Numbered from the stretch's first letter, positions 17,102 to 26,920 are shown. The stretch: DNA of 64,000 nucleotides from an uncultured Rhodopila sp. (GCA_903932145.1 CAIZFE010000004.1:62001-126000); one strand, 5' to 3'. Translations and numbers: made by a program. Notes: generated by a model from the letters alone, not told the origin.

Positions 17102-18231
17102 CAGCGGACCTCCAGGTCGGCCTGGAGCGCCCCGGCGGCTTTGATCGCCTGCAGGATGCTGATGATGTCACGCGGCCCGACGCCCAGGGCGTTCATATTC
17201 CGTACCAGTTCCTGCAGGGTGACGGCTTTGTTCAGAATGCCCATCCGTTTGTCCTTGCCGTCATCGACGGTGATATTGGTCCGGGGAACCACCTGGGTCG
17301 TTCCGTTCGAGAACGCACCCGGCTGGCTGACCTGCGGCGTTTCCGTTACGCGGATCGTCAGATTTCCTTGCGCGATCGCGACGGTTGAAATAGCGACATT
17401 GGCGCCCATCACGATAATCCCCGAGGCCTCGTCGATTACCACCTTCGCGCCGTTGTCAGGCTCGACAGGAAGCTGCTCGATCCGCGACAATGCCTCGATG
17501 ACATCGCGTCCTTGCAAATTCAACGCAACCGAACGCGGGTCCATGGCCTTGGCGACGCCGGCCCCCATCTCCCGGTTCACCGCCGCGGCGATCCGCAATG
17601 CCGTCGTCAGATCGGGATTGCGCAGACCCAGATGTGGGGACGTTGCGTGTCCGAGGTCGAACGGAATTTCCTTTTCGATGATCGCCCCGTTGGCAATGCG
17701 GCCGGAGGTCGGCACACCCCGTGTGATCGACTGCGCGGCCCCGCGGGCGGCGATAGCGCCCGTCGTGACGATCCCCTGCCCCACCGCATGAACCTCGCCA
17801 TCGGCACCCAGCAGCGACGTCACCAACAAGGTTCCACCAGTCAAATTGCTGGAGTCCCCGAGGGCCGCCACCGTGATATCGATACGCTCACCAGACTTGA
17901 CGAACGGCGGCATGTTGGCGGTAACCATCACAGCCGCAACATTCTTGGTGTCCACGTATTTTGCCTGATCGCGGGTGTTGACGCCCAGCCGCTCCAGCAT
18001 GCTGATCAGCGCTTCGCGGGTAAACGGCGCATTGTTCAGCTTATCACCGGTCCCATTCAGGCCGGCAACGATACCATAACCGATAAGTTGGTTGTCGCGG
18101 ATGCCTTCGACGTTGGTAACATCTTTGATGCGGGTCTGGGCGGATGCTCCGGACAGAAGCGCGAGTAACAGCGCGGCCACGCAACCAACGGCCGCCTTGC
18201 TTTTGATCCGGACGCCATAGCCCTCGTTCAT
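17101..18231 (-). CDS. flgI: Flagellar P-ring protein FlgI
   Basis: FlgI builds the periplasmic P ring around the rod. The 376-residue protein has a signal peptide (ALLLALLSGASAQ) and FlgI blocks such as RIKDVTNVEGIRDNQLIGYG, GLNGTGD, TANMPPFVKSGERIDI, GQGIVTTGA and QELVRNMNALGVGPRDIISI. It is the first gene of the minus-strand flagellar unit and diverges from flgF across about 100 bp, which must hold both promoters. Length is normal for the family. Confidence 0.97.
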   Translation of the reverse strand: MNEGYGVRIKSKAAVGCVAALLLALLSGASAQTRIKDVTNVEGIRDNQLIGYGIVAGLNGTGDKLNNAPFTREALISMLERLGVNTRDQAKYVDTKNVAAVMVTANMPPFVKSGERIDITVAALGDSSNLTGGTLLVTSLLGADGEVHAVGQGIVTTGAIAARGAAQSITRGVPTSGRIANGAIIEKEIPFDLGHATSPHLGLRNPDLTTALRIAAAVNREMGAGVAKAMDPRSVALNLQGRDVIEALSRIEQLPVEPDNGAKVVIDEASGIIVMGANVAISTVAIAQGNLTIRVTETPQVSQPGAFSNGTTQVVPRTNITVDDGKDKRMGILNKAVTLQELVRNMNALGVGPRDIISILQAIKAAGALQADLEVR

Positions 18232-18333
18232 TCTGCGGAAGTCCCGTCTTGTGCTTTAGCTATGATGAGCCTGATGCCGCTAATTGCTCCTTGACCGTTA
18301 TATAAGAGGTTACGCAAAAAACAGGATCAGACC

Positions 18334-19071
18334 GTGGAAAACCCGGGCTACATCGCATTGTCACGTTTGATCGCCCAACAACGTGCGCTCGACGTGCGGG
18401 CCAGCAACATCGCGAACGCCAACACCCCTGGTTACAAGGCGGAAAGCGTCATGTTTTCGGACTATCTGGTACGCCAGACGGGTGGACCCGCGCCGCCCGG
18501 AGGCCGAACCGTGCAAATGGTCCAGGATCGGGCGACCTATCGCGATTACGGCGAAGGCCAGGTGTTGAAAACCGGTAATTCCCTGGACCTCGCGCTGCCT
18601 GGAGACGGCTTTTTCGTTGTGAACACGCCAGGCGGCACTCGCTACACGCGGGCCGGACGCTTCTCCATCTCTTCGACCGGGCAAATCGTCGATATGGCGG
18701 GCAACACCTTGCTCGGTACCGATGGGCGGCCGATTCAGGTGCCGCCCGACAGCGCATCCCTGACGGTGGACGGCGATGGCGGCATCAGCAGCGACGGCGC
18801 GCCGGTCGGCAAATTCCGAATCGTGCAGTTCGACGACAAGCAATCCCTGCAGGCGGAGGGAAACTCGACCTTCTCCGCGAAACAGACCGCCCGCGACATG
18901 CAACAACCCAACGTCATGCAAGGGTCTCTGGAAGGCGCCAACATTCAGTCCGTCGTCGAAGTGACCCGCATGATGGGTGAGATGCGGGAGTTCGAGTTTG
19001 CCTCCCAGTTTATCGATGGCGAAGCCCAACGGGAGCAAAACGCCATCGACCGCATCGGCCACAAGGGATGA
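18334..19071 (+). CDS. flgF: Flagellar basal-body rod protein FlgF
   Basis: FlgF is a proximal rod subunit exported by the flagellar type III system, so it lacks a Sec signal. The 245-residue protein has the N-terminal rod motif LDVRASNIANANTPGYKAE, the central GDGFFVVNTPGGTRYTRAG and a C-terminal helical region with TRMMGEMREFEFASQ. The start is a GTG with AGGAT upstream. It leads the plus-strand unit flgF-flgG-flgA-flgH. Confidence 0.95.
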   Translation: MENPGYIALSRLIAQQRALDVRASNIANANTPGYKAESVMFSDYLVRQTGGPAPPGGRTVQMVQDRATYRDYGEGQVLKTGNSLDLALPGDGFFVVNTPGGTRYTRAGRFSISSTGQIVDMAGNTLLGTDGRPIQVPPDSASLTVDGDGGISSDGAPVGKFRIVQFDDKQSLQAEGNSTFSAKQTARDMQQPNVMQGSLEGANIQSVVEVTRMMGEMREFEFASQFIDGEAQREQNAIDRIGHKG

Positions 19072-19131
19072 TCGCCCGGGTATTATCGCCGGCGCACCTA
19101 TAACGACAAAGTGAACAAGGAGAACCGGGAC

Positions 19132-19917
19132 ATGCGTTCGTTGGATATCGCCTCAACCGGCATGCAGGCACAGCAGACAAACGTCGAGGTCATTTCGAAC
19201 AACATCGCGAATATGAACACGACCGGCTATAAACGGCAGCGCGTCGAATTCCAGGATCTACTCTATCAGAATCTGCGCCGGGTCGGGACCACCAGCAGCG
19301 ATACGGGAACAGTGGTGCCGTCCGGTGCGCAGGTTGGGTTGGGCGTGAAGACGGCCGCGGTCTATCGGATCGACCAGCAAGGCAATCTTCAGCAGACGTC
19401 GAACCAATTGGATCTGGCGATCAGCGGAAACGGATTCTTGCAGGTCACGCTGCCGTCGGGTGACACCGCCTATACGCGCGACGGCACCCTGGCACTTTCG
19501 CCTGCCGGACAGATTGTTACGGCAGATGGATACGTCGTGCAGCCCGGCATCACCATACCAACGAACGCCACGTCGGTAACGATCAATGCCAACGGCGAAG
19601 TCTTGGCCACCGTTGCGGGCGCGGTCGCACAAACCAATGTCGGGCAAATCCAGCTCGCGGTATTTCCCAACGATGCGGGATTGAACGCCAACGGCGGCAA
19701 CCTGCTGTCGCAGACCTCGGCGAGCGGTTCGCCGGTGACCGGCGTTCCGGGGGCAGCCGGCTTCGGCAGCGTCATGCAGGGTTTCGTTGAAACGTCGAAC
19801 GTCAACGTGGTCAGCGAGATGTCCAACCTGATCACCGCCCAGCGCGCATATGAAATGAACAGCCGGGTCATTTCGGCCAGCGACGATATGCTTTCGACCC
19901 TGACAAAGCTGCACTAA
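19132..19917 (+). CDS. flgG: Flagellar distal rod protein FlgG
   Basis: FlgG forms the distal rod that passes through the P and L rings. The 261-residue protein begins MRSLDIASTGMQAQQTNVEV and carries VISNNIANMNTTGYKRQRVEF, the central GNGFLQVTLPSGDTAYTRDG and the C-terminal VNVVSEMSNLITAQRAYEMNS. I chose the ATG preceded by AAGGAG nine bases upstream over a frame start seven codons earlier. FlgA begins three bases after its stop. Confidence 0.96.
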   Translation: MRSLDIASTGMQAQQTNVEVISNNIANMNTTGYKRQRVEFQDLLYQNLRRVGTTSSDTGTVVPSGAQVGLGVKTAAVYRIDQQGNLQQTSNQLDLAISGNGFLQVTLPSGDTAYTRDGTLALSPAGQIVTADGYVVQPGITIPTNATSVTINANGEVLATVAGAVAQTNVGQIQLAVFPNDAGLNANGGNLLSQTSASGSPVTGVPGAAGFGSVMQGFVETSNVNVVSEMSNLITAQRAYEMNSRVISASDDMLSTLTKLH

Positions 19918-19920
19918 TTC

Positions 19921-20901
19921 ATGAAATCGGTGCTGCCGATCGTGCTGTGCTGCTTACTCGGCGGCAACGCCGGGGCCGAGGAAATCGCAAAGCTCCGATT
20001 GCAGGTGCAGCTCGACGCCGGTGTTATCAAAGTCGCCGACATCTGGAGCAATGCCGGCGCGAAGGCCGACACCGTCATTGGAACCGCGCCACCGCCCGGC
20101 CGTTCCATCGCGATCGAGGCGGCTCAACTCGCCTATATCGCGCATCTTTACGACGTAAAATGGCGACCGATCTCGCGGGTCGAGCGGACATTGGTCGAAC
20201 GCGCCGGACGGCCGCTGACGCATGACGAGATGGTGGAACCCATCCGGCGCAGTCTTGTGGAATCGGGCGCATCGGCCGATGTCAAAATCGAACTTGCGAA
20301 CTTCGCGCCGATCCTGGTTCCGCCTGCGTCGTTCCCGACGCTGACGGTCGAGGCAATCCGATACGATCCGGCATCCGGACGTTTCTCCGCCGATCTTGTC
20401 GCCTCGACCGAGGGCATGGAAACCCAGCACATGCGCGTGGACGGCGCCGTCACGGAAATGGTCACAGCTTTGGTTGCGGCCCACAGGATGGAACCCGGCG
20501 ACGTCATCACCGCCGCCGATGTCCGTTCCATGCAGATCGCCCAGCGGCGCCTGGCGGGACCGGCCGTAAGTCAGACCACACTGGTGGTGGGCCAGACGCC
20601 GAAGCGCGCGATCGTCGCGGGCCAGCCGCTGCTGGCGGCCGACCTGGGTCCACCGCTGATGGTGCAAAAGGGCGCGACCGTGCTGATCGTGCTGGAGACC
20701 TCCAGCATGTCACTGGCCGCGCAGGGATTGGCGCTCAGTTCCGGAGGACGCGATGACGAGATCCAGGTCATGAACCCGCTGTCCCGGGCTGTTGTGGCCG
20801 CCCGCGTGACCGGACCCGGCCGGGCGGTCATTTTGCCGGGGAGTTCGCCGCTGGTCCCGCCGGTTCGGGTGATGCCAATGAACCAAGAGGTTTCCAACTG
20901 A
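19921..20901 (+). CDS. flgA: Flagellar P-ring assembly chaperone FlgA
   Basis: FlgA is a periplasmic chaperone for FlgI. The 326-residue protein has a signal peptide (LPIVLCCLLGGNAGAEE) and, from about residue 180, a SAF-like domain containing RMEPGDVITAADV, AGQPLLAADLGPP and the C-terminal EIQVMNPLSRAVVAARVTGPG. That last block matches the typical FlgA ending (NxxSxrxVxgxV). The length exceeds that of E. coli FlgA because of the alphaproteobacterial N-terminal domain. Its stop overlaps the flgH start as TGATG. Confidence 0.93.
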   Translation: MKSVLPIVLCCLLGGNAGAEEIAKLRLQVQLDAGVIKVADIWSNAGAKADTVIGTAPPPGRSIAIEAAQLAYIAHLYDVKWRPISRVERTLVERAGRPLTHDEMVEPIRRSLVESGASADVKIELANFAPILVPPASFPTLTVEAIRYDPASGRFSADLVASTEGMETQHMRVDGAVTEMVTALVAAHRMEPGDVITAADVRSMQIAQRRLAGPAVSQTTLVVGQTPKRAIVAGQPLLAADLGPPLMVQKGATVLIVLETSSMSLAAQGLALSSGGRDDEIQVMNPLSRAVVAARVTGPGRAVILPGSSPLVPPVRVMPMNQEVSN

Positions 20902-21641
20902 TGCGCCGCGCGCCGATGTCCCTGCTTGTCGCCGCCATGTTGCTCCAGGGATGCGGAACGTTCCAGCGTCTGGGGGAAGTCGGTTCGCCGCCGAAAATGA
21001 CTCCCCCCGGCGACCCCACCAAGGACCCGAACTGGAATCCGGTCTCGTTGCCGATGCCGCATGTGGAGAACACGCCGTCCACCGCTAACAGCCTGTGGCG
21101 ACCGGGATCGCATGCGTTTTTCAGCGACCCGCGCGCGGCCCGCGTCGGCGATATCATAACGGTAACAGTCAATATCGTCGACTCCGCGGTGCTGGACAAT
21201 GGCACCTCAGCGACACGAACGGGATCGCAGGCCGTTGGTGTACCGGATCTGTTCGGCCTGCAATCGGCAATGAGCCGGGCGCTGCCAAGCGGAACGGATC
21301 TGACGAAGTTGGTATCGACGAATACCGCCGGTTCAAACGTCGGAAGCGGCGCGATCAAACGCGACGAGACCGTGCAATTGAGGGTGGCCGCCGTGATCAC
21401 GCAAGTGCTTCCCAATGGAAATCTGGCCCTTGCCGGGCGGCAGGAAGTGCGGGTCAACTCCGAGTTACGGGAACTGGTGCTGTCCGGTGTCATCCGGCCG
21501 CAGGACATCATGTCGGACAATACCGTCATGCATGACCGCATGGCGGAAGCCCGGATCAGCTACGGCGGCCGCGGGCAGTTGACCGACGTGCAGACGGCCC
21601 GCTACGGGCAGCAGGTCCTGGATGTGATCAGTCCGTTCTAG
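20901..21641 (+). CDS. flgH: Flagellar L-ring lipoprotein FlgH
   Basis: FlgH makes the outer-membrane L ring. The 246-residue protein has a lipoprotein signal ending LLQGC with the lipidated cysteine at residue 18. FlgH motifs include PGSHAFFSDPRAARVGDIITV, AAVITQVLPNGNLALAGRQEV, ELVLSGVIRPQDI and RISYGGRGQLTDVQ. It is the last gene of the flgF unit; a chemoreceptor gene follows after 85 bp with its own start region. Confidence 0.96.
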   Translation: MRRAPMSLLVAAMLLQGCGTFQRLGEVGSPPKMTPPGDPTKDPNWNPVSLPMPHVENTPSTANSLWRPGSHAFFSDPRAARVGDIITVTVNIVDSAVLDNGTSATRTGSQAVGVPDLFGLQSAMSRALPSGTDLTKLVSTNTAGSNVGSGAIKRDETVQLRVAAVITQVLPNGNLALAGRQEVRVNSELRELVLSGVIRPQDIMSDNTVMHDRMAEARISYGGRGQLTDVQTARYGQQVLDVISPF

Positions 21642-21726
21642 ACGCTGTATTTGCGCGCAATTTCCGATCTGCACTTATATTCCATACTGCGACGAACCCT
21701 CCCGGAATTTCGTTTAAGGGCATACG

Positions 21727-23076
21727 ATGGTCAATATGACACAACTGCACGAGCGCCTGGAGTTCCTGGGCGTGACCGACCGGCACCGCCAGGCGCTACA
21801 GAAATTTCTGCCGGCAATCGAGGCTAAGCTTCCGGAAATACTCAATGAGTTCTACCGGAAGGTCAAAAGAACCGGCGAAACCGCCAGACGGTTTGCCGAC
21901 GACAGAATGATCGAGCGCGCCTCGGCCGCCCAGCACAAGCACTGGATGCACTTATTTTCTGGCCGTTTCGACCAGGTGTATCTCGACTCCGCGCAACGCA
22001 TCGGCCTCGTCCACAGCAAGATCGGGCTGGAACCGCGTTGGTACATGGGCGCCTATGCATTCTTCGCCCAACAAGTAACGACCCTGGCCACTGCCACATT
22101 TGTCAGCCGGTGGACGCGTGGCGGTGGACGCGAGGATCTCGATCTTCTGCTGGGCGCCGTCAACCAGGCCATCGCCCTGGATATGGAGATCGGAGTGTCT
22201 GTCTATCTCGACGAAAATAAGGTTTCGAGCGACCGGAAAATCGAGACCCTTGCCAACAGTTTCGAAAAATCGGTCGGCCGGGTGGTCGGATCGCTGGCAT
22301 CGGGCGCGACCGAGCTTCAAGCGACGGCGCAAGGAATGACCGGCATGGCGGATCGGGCCCGGACGCAGGCGACGACGGTCGCCGCGGCGGCAGACGAGGC
22401 GAGTTCGAGCGTTCAAACCGTCGCGGCGGCTGCCGAGGAACTCTCGTCGTCGATCGGTGAAATCGGCCGCCAGGTCGCACAATCGACACGGGTTGGCGCC
22501 AAAGCCGTTGCCGATGCCCAGCGCACCGACGTGATCGTGCATGCCTTGGCCGAAGGGGCCGAGAAGATTGGCAAAGTTGTCGAATTGATCACCAACATCG
22601 CCAATCAGACGAACCTGTTGGCCTTGAATGCGACAATCGAGGCCGCTCGGGCCGGCGATGCCGGCAAGGGCTTCGCGGTGGTGGCATCGGAAGTGAAAAG
22701 CCTCGCCAACCAGACCGCCAAGGCCACCGAGGAAATCGGCTCGCAGATCAACCAGATCCAGGCCGCCACCCGGGAAGCCGTCGGTGCGATCCGGGATATT
22801 GCCGCCACGATCGACGAACTGAGCATGATCGCGACCAACATCGCTTCAGCGGTTGAGGAACAGGGTGCGGCCACGGCGGAAATCGCGCGCAATGTGCATC
22901 AGACCGCCCGGGCCGCGCAAAACGTGACCGCGAATATCGGCGGCGTAAGCCGAGCAGCGGATGAAACCGGCAACGCGGCGACTCAGGTCCTGGGCGCCGC
23001 GGGCGATCTATCGAAGCAGGCGGAACAGCTTAAATCCGACGTCAATACGTTCGTGGCAGAGGTCCGCTCAGCCTGA
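21727..23076 (+). CDS. Globin-coupled chemoreceptor (HemAT-like)
   Basis: The 449-residue protein joins an N-terminal protoglobin sensor (about residues 5-160) to a methyl-accepting chemotaxis signalling domain (about 180-449). It has no transmembrane segments, so it is a soluble receptor. The proximal heme ligand is probably H96 in [20 protein letters not shown]. The signalling tip contains [18 protein letters not shown], the conserved hairpin that contacts CheA and CheW. Relatives sense oxygen or other gaseous ligands and steer aerotaxis. Its position directly after flgH fits a role in swimming control. Confidence 0.92.
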   Translation: MVNMTQLHERLEFLGVTDRHRQALQKFLPAIEAKLPEILNEFYRKVKRTGETARRFADDRMIERASAAQHKHWMHLFSGRFDQVYLDSAQRIGLVHSKIGLEPRWYMGAYAFFAQQVTTLATATFVSRWTRGGGREDLDLLLGAVNQAIALDMEIGVSVYLDENKVSSDRKIETLANSFEKSVGRVVGSLASGATELQATAQGMTGMADRARTQATTVAAAADEASSSVQTVAAAAEELSSSIGEIGRQVAQSTRVGAKAVADAQRTDVIVHALAEGAEKIGKVVELITNIANQTNLLALNATIEAARAGDAGKGFAVVASEVKSLANQTAKATEEIGSQINQIQAATREAVGAIRDIAATIDELSMIATNIASAVEEQGAATAEIARNVHQTARAAQNVTANIGGVSRAADETGNAATQVLGAAGDLSKQAEQLKSDVNTFVAEVRSA

Positions 23077-23145
23077 CATGGGCTTTCCGACGCGCCGGGC
23101 GATCACCGCTCGGCTGTCTCGGCGTGCGGACGATGCAGCCCGAGG

Positions 23146-23478
23146 TCAGGTCAGCACATTCAGCGTCTGGCCGGCAGCGCCCCGGCGCCTCCGGCAATAT
23201 CCTAGCCATGCCTTCGCACCGCTGCCCCGGCGATCCTTCTGCCGAACGCTTTCGACCGGTTCGGCGGGTGTGCCGGCCGGTTGCAAAAGCGTGGTCAGGT
23301 CCGACCACTTCATATCGCGCCTGGCAACAAAAGCGCTGACCATCAGGCCGGCCGTCGCCCGTTCACCTTCAAAGGGCGAGGCGAGCCTGGACAGCATCCG
23401 CGCCAACTTCGCTTCCTCCCTCGGGGGGAGACGGTTTATCCCGGGGTGCTCAGAATGTCCCGACACGATGGTCTCCAT
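23146..23478 (-). CDS. Hypothetical protein with a short conserved helical domain
   Basis: I do not recognise a named family with certainty. The central stretch ARMLSRLASPFEGERATAGL, followed by FVARRDMKWSDL, resembles a small helical domain found in many alphaproteobacterial and phage-related hypothetical proteins. The frame is open further upstream to 23598 (a TTG), but the ATG at 23478 is the more likely start; no clear ribosome-binding site supports either. The C-terminal third is basic and low in order. The gene converges on the globin-coupled receptor gene. Confidence 0.5.
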   Translation of the reverse strand: METIVSGHSEHPGINRLPPREEAKLARMLSRLASPFEGERATAGLMVSAFVARRDMKWSDLTTLLQPAGTPAEPVESVRQKDRRGSGAKAWLGYCRRRRGAAGQTLNVLT

Positions 23479-23627
23479 CGGTTTCAGATGCTCAATTCCT
23501 GAGACGGACTCGATGCAATCTGAAACTGAGCCTATCGTGTCATGCCTTAGGGCATTAGCACAACCATCATTTCCATGATTTGAATTTATTTCGATCAATA
23601 GGTTATTTTTTAGATGAATATGAGCCG

Positions 23628-24290
23628 CTACGCCAGCGACACCCGCCCAAGCCGAACCAGTTCCATGTCGTTGAGCACATCAGCGCCTACCACCGTGCCG
23701 TGGGCAAGGGTCCCGTTCGGACTGACGGTCACGCCATAATCGGCCAATTGTCCGGGCGACCAGGCAACAACGGAAGACGCCAATGTATCGGGCCCATCTT
23801 CCGGTTCGCGCTTCGCCGCCACGCCGAGGCTGGCGAGCATGTCCTGTCCCACCTTCTCCGGATCGATCCCCGTCAGGTGTTCGATCCCAAGCAAGGCCGC
23901 ATTCGTGGCCAGTCCGATCGGACCACCGACCAACCCGCTAACGACAAAGGAACCAATCGCTCGTGCGGTTTCCGAAATCGTATCACCCGTGACCGATCGG
24001 TAAATCGTTCCTATGACAGGAAGATATTGCAGGGGATTCAGTTCGGACAGGAATTCTTGAAATGTCGTGGACTGTCCGGCTGGCGGAGTGGCCCCCGGGG
24101 TCCGCGCGGGTGCGGCAGAGGACGGCGGCGTCGCGGCTGAGATGACAAGCATGGCGCCACCGAAACAGGAGGTTAAAAGGAATATGCGCGCTCGGCTCAC
24201 GCCATGTTCCAACGATTCGGAAAAAACGTCAGTAGGCAGAAGCTGACCTTGCCACTGGCGCCCCCCAATGGTTCCGAGCACAGATGTCAT
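23628..24290 (-). CDS. Conserved hypothetical protein, 220 residues
   Basis: Function unknown. An N-terminal hydrophobic segment (RARIFLLTSCFGGAMLVISAA, around residues 33-53) may be a membrane anchor or late signal. A Pro/Ala-rich linker follows, then a well-ordered block NPLQYLPVIGTIYRSVTGD, a glycine-rich hydrophobic stretch (GSFVVSGLVGGPIGLATNAAL) and a tail containing VAWSPGQLADYGV. I recall similar NPLQYLP-type proteins in related alphaproteobacteria, with no assigned role. It lies between two chemoreceptor genes on the opposite strand, near the third inverted-repeat copy. Confidence 0.65.
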   Translation of the reverse strand: MTSVLGTIGGRQWQGQLLPTDVFSESLEHGVSRARIFLLTSCFGGAMLVISAATPPSSAAPARTPGATPPAGQSTTFQEFLSELNPLQYLPVIGTIYRSVTGDTISETARAIGSFVVSGLVGGPIGLATNAALLGIEHLTGIDPEKVGQDMLASLGVAAKREPEDGPDTLASSVVAWSPGQLADYGVTVSPNGTLAHGTVVGADVLNDMELVRLGRVSLA

Positions 24291-24325
24291 CCCAATCCGC
24301 GTTGATGCAGACTCTCGCCCCTAAT

Positions 24326-24404
24326 CGTCATGGCCCGGCCTGTCCGGGCCACCTATCGCGGCACCGTCAGAGCACAGGTGACCCGGACAAGCCGGACCAT
24401 GACG
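24326..24404. repeat. 79-bp inverted-repeat element, copy 3
   Basis: The best-preserved copy: CGTCATGGCCCGGCCTGTCC at the left and CCGGACCATGACG at the right, with the shared loop ACCTATCGCGGCACCGTCAG. It is in the same orientation as copy 1. It sits just upstream of the 220-residue hypothetical gene. Confidence 0.88.
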
Positions 24405-24445
24405 GACGTGAAGTAGCCGTACGTCAGTCTCAAAGCGGATTGGTA

Positions 24446-24691
24446 TCAGGCGGTATGAAAGATCGTTGACTTGACGGTGGCGAAGGTAATTGACGTACCG
24501 TCGGATAACGAAACAGTTTCGGGCGCGACCGTACTGACAATATGGGCTGCGCCGGACACCCCACCAGGCCGAAGGCCACCATTCCAATTTCGGAACAGAA
24601 TGTCCAACTCGGTATGCGGCACCGCGCCGGGGGCTGAAATCGTGTCATCGCCTGTAATGATGCCGCGGCCAATGGTGTTCAGGGCTCGCAT
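24446..24691 (-). CDS. Small hypothetical protein, 81 residues
   Basis: No family recognised. A good GAGGAGAT ribosome-binding site lies eight bases ahead of the ATG, supporting a real gene. The product starts [17 protein letters not shown], is rich in Gly, Thr and Ser, and ends [19 protein letters not shown], a strand pattern reminiscent of pieces of large secreted RTX-like proteins. It could be a small secreted or structural protein, or a remnant; there is no signal peptide. It diverges from the second chemoreceptor. Confidence 0.5.
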   Translation of the reverse strand: MRALNTIGRGIITGDDTISAPGAVPHTELDILFRNWNGGLRPGGVSGAAHIVSTVAPETVSLSDGTSITFATVKSTIFHTA

Positions 24692-25050
24692 GGTCCATCT
24701 CCTCAACTAAAAAACCGTATGCCCTGATTTGGTATAAGCGCCGCCGGAAAAATCCCCATGAAACGCCAACTCTCCTGCGGAACGACACGTATCGGCCGGC
24801 ACAGCATGGCGAAATTCCAGTGTTGGCCGTCCTCGTTGGCATCCTGGACAAACACATTATAGATACCTGTGCCAGGCTGGTTAGCTCCGCGGCGGACAAC
24901 ACCCGTTTGTTTCCGTGGCGGCCGTCATACCAGCGGCCGCTGAGACTGACGCAAAGCCATTCGGCTTTCGTCATGGCCCGCCGGGTCCGAGGCATAAACA
25001 TCATTGCCCCCGGACAGACAGAATTTCTTTGGTTGCAAAGGACGCCGCGT
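24692..25050. other. Intergenic region upstream of the second chemoreceptor
   Basis: About 360 bp between divergent genes. At about 24969 it holds a degenerate partial match to the left end of the 79-bp repeat (CGTCATGGCCCG followed by GGGTCCGAGGC). The plus-strand frame of the receptor stays open through part of it, but the sequence there lacks receptor features. No RNA gene or clear promoter was seen. Confidence 0.5.
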
Positions 25051-26742
25051 ATGCTCGCCTGGATCGGAAGCGGAAGTATCCGAGTGAAGGTGACCCGGTC
25101 ATTCTTCGTCGTGTGCCTGACAACGATCCTCCTCGGCATCTTCGCGATCCAGCGTATCGCAACCGTGAACGATCATCTCGTCACGATCGCACAGGAGGCA
25201 TTGCCGGGGATCAAAGCCCTGGCCCGCGTTTCAGTCCTGGCGGAACGTTTCCGCGCCGCTGTCGCGTTGCGGGTCATGAGCTTCGATGATCAATCCCGAA
25301 ACGACATGGACAAGCTGGTTGCTGCCTCCTCCACCGACGTGCGGAAGGCATTGGATGCCTACGCGCCGTTGATCGACACCGGCGGCAACCGTCAGATGGC
25401 AGCCGAGGTCGAGGCACAATGGACTGTCCTCGTCAAAAACAGCGACGTCATCCTTGCCATGGTGCGCGCGGGTGATACCGATGGCGCGCGCGGCCTGCTG
25501 TTCACAACGTTCAGAAAGCAGATCGTCGCCTTTCGCAACGCTCTGGCGGCGGATATCGATTTCAACGACCGAAGCGCTGACGCCGAGGCCGCGGCCGGTG
25601 CTGCAACTTACGCCGCCGCCCGCGTTGGCGTCGCCGGCATGCTCGCCGCGGCTGTGGTCATGTGCACAATGGCCGGTCTCAGTTTGGTGCGTGGCGTGGT
25701 GGGGCCCATCACCATCATTACGGACGTCATGCGCCGCCTCGCCAATAACGAAACGAGCATCACGATTTTCGGCATGACCCGCAAGGATGAAATCGGCGCC
25801 ATGGCAGCGGCGCTTCAGATTTTCAAAGACAACAAGATCCGAACGGATGAACTGTCGTCGATACAAGCAGCGGAACAGTCGGTGAAAATGGCGCGCGCCG
25901 TCCGCCTGACCGAACTGGTCCAGGGATTCGAAAGCGGCATCGCCGACACCCTCGTGGTCGTATCGACTGCGGCCGCGGAGTTGCAAGGCACCGCGCTGTC
26001 CATGTCGTCATCCGCCACACAGACCGGCCAGCAAGCTTCCATGGTCGCACTGGCCGCCGAAAAGGCCGGTTCCGGCGTGCGGACCGTCGCCGCGGCGGCC
26101 GAGGAACTAACAGCATCGATTCAAGAAATCACCCATCAGGTGGCCCATTCGGCCAGGATCGCCGACCGGGCGGTGGCCGACGCGGCCCGCACCGACACCA
26201 TCGTCCACGCTCTCGCGGACGGCGCCCAGAGGATCGGACTGGTTGTCGAGATGATCGCCAAGATCGCCGGTCAGACCAACCTTCTGGCACTTAACGCCAC
26301 GATCGAGGCCGCCAGGGCCGGCGATGCCGGCAAGGGCTTTGCCGTGGTAGCGGCCGAGGTCAAAGGACTGGCCAACCAAACGGCCAAGGCGACGGACGAA
26401 ATCGGCGCCCAAATCGCCGAATTGCGGAGTTTCACCAAGGCCGCCGTCGATGCGATCCGGGATATTTCCGCGACGATCCAGGAAGTCGGCTCCGTCTCGG
26501 TCGCCATCGCCGCGGCGATCGAGGAGCAAAGTTCGGCGACCATGGAAATCGCCCGGACGACACAGCAGACAGCGGCCGTCACGCAGGAGGTGACGGTGAC
26601 GATCACCGGCGTCACACGGGCTGCAAATGACACCGGGGCAGCGGCCGGACAGGTCCTGGGCGCCGCTGACGGATTGGCCCGCCAGGCCGCCTTGCTCCGC
26701 GGCGAAGTTGACATTTTTGTCGCCGGTGTGCGTTCGGCCTGA
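25051..26742 (+). CDS. Methyl-accepting chemotaxis protein (transmembrane, HAMP)
   Basis: The 563-residue receptor has a first transmembrane helix ([16 protein letters not shown], about residues 18-33), a four-helix-bundle ligand domain, a second transmembrane helix near residue 200 ([17 protein letters not shown]) and a HAMP segment with [14 protein letters not shown] and [14 protein letters not shown]. The cytoplasmic signalling domain contains [19 protein letters not shown] chose the ATG preceded by AAAGGA; the frame upstream is open but lacks receptor character. It would form clusters with CheA and CheW. The ligand is unknown. Its signalling half closely resembles that of the globin-coupled receptor nearby. 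Confidence 0.93.
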   Translation: MLAWIGSGSIRVKVTRSFFVVCLTTILLGIFAIQRIATVNDHLVTIAQEALPGIKALARVSVLAERFRAAVALRVMSFDDQSRNDMDKLVAASSTDVRKALDAYAPLIDTGGNRQMAAEVEAQWTVLVKNSDVILAMVRAGDTDGARGLLFTTFRKQIVAFRNALAADIDFNDRSADAEAAAGAATYAAARVGVAGMLAAAVVMCTMAGLSLVRGVVGPITIITDVMRRLANNETSITIFGMTRKDEIGAMAAALQIFKDNKIRTDELSSIQAAEQSVKMARAVRLTELVQGFESGIADTLVVVSTAAAELQGTALSMSSSATQTGQQASMVALAAEKAGSGVRTVAAAAEELTASIQEITHQVAHSARIADRAVADAARTDTIVHALADGAQRIGLVVEMIAKIAGQTNLLALNATIEAARAGDAGKGFAVVAAEVKGLANQTAKATDEIGAQIAELRSFTKAAVDAIRDISATIQEVGSVSVAIAAAIEEQSSATMEIARTTQQTAAVTQEVTVTITGVTRAANDTGAAAGQVLGAADGLARQAALLRGEVDIFVAGVRSA

Positions 26743-26920
26743 CATCGTTCCCCGCCCGCCTTGCAACGAATGCACCGATTTCAGAACGTATAACTCAAAA
26801 AGCCGAATAAACCATCAAATTCAATCCAATTGATTTCGGTCAACGACAGAGACACTGTCCGATGTTGGTGTCGTTGGCCTGAGGCCACAGTCACGTTGGT
26901 CTCCCAAAAGGATCGATTTG

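Noticed and set aside
22961-23578. Plus-strand frame of 205 codons after the globin-coupled receptor
   Set aside because: It begins inside the receptor gene in another frame and has no conserved block; the minus-strand frame over it has a recognisable domain.
24820-25050. Extended N terminus of the second chemoreceptor
   Set aside because: The extra 77 codons have no receptor features and include a decayed repeat; a good AAAGGA site supports the later ATG.
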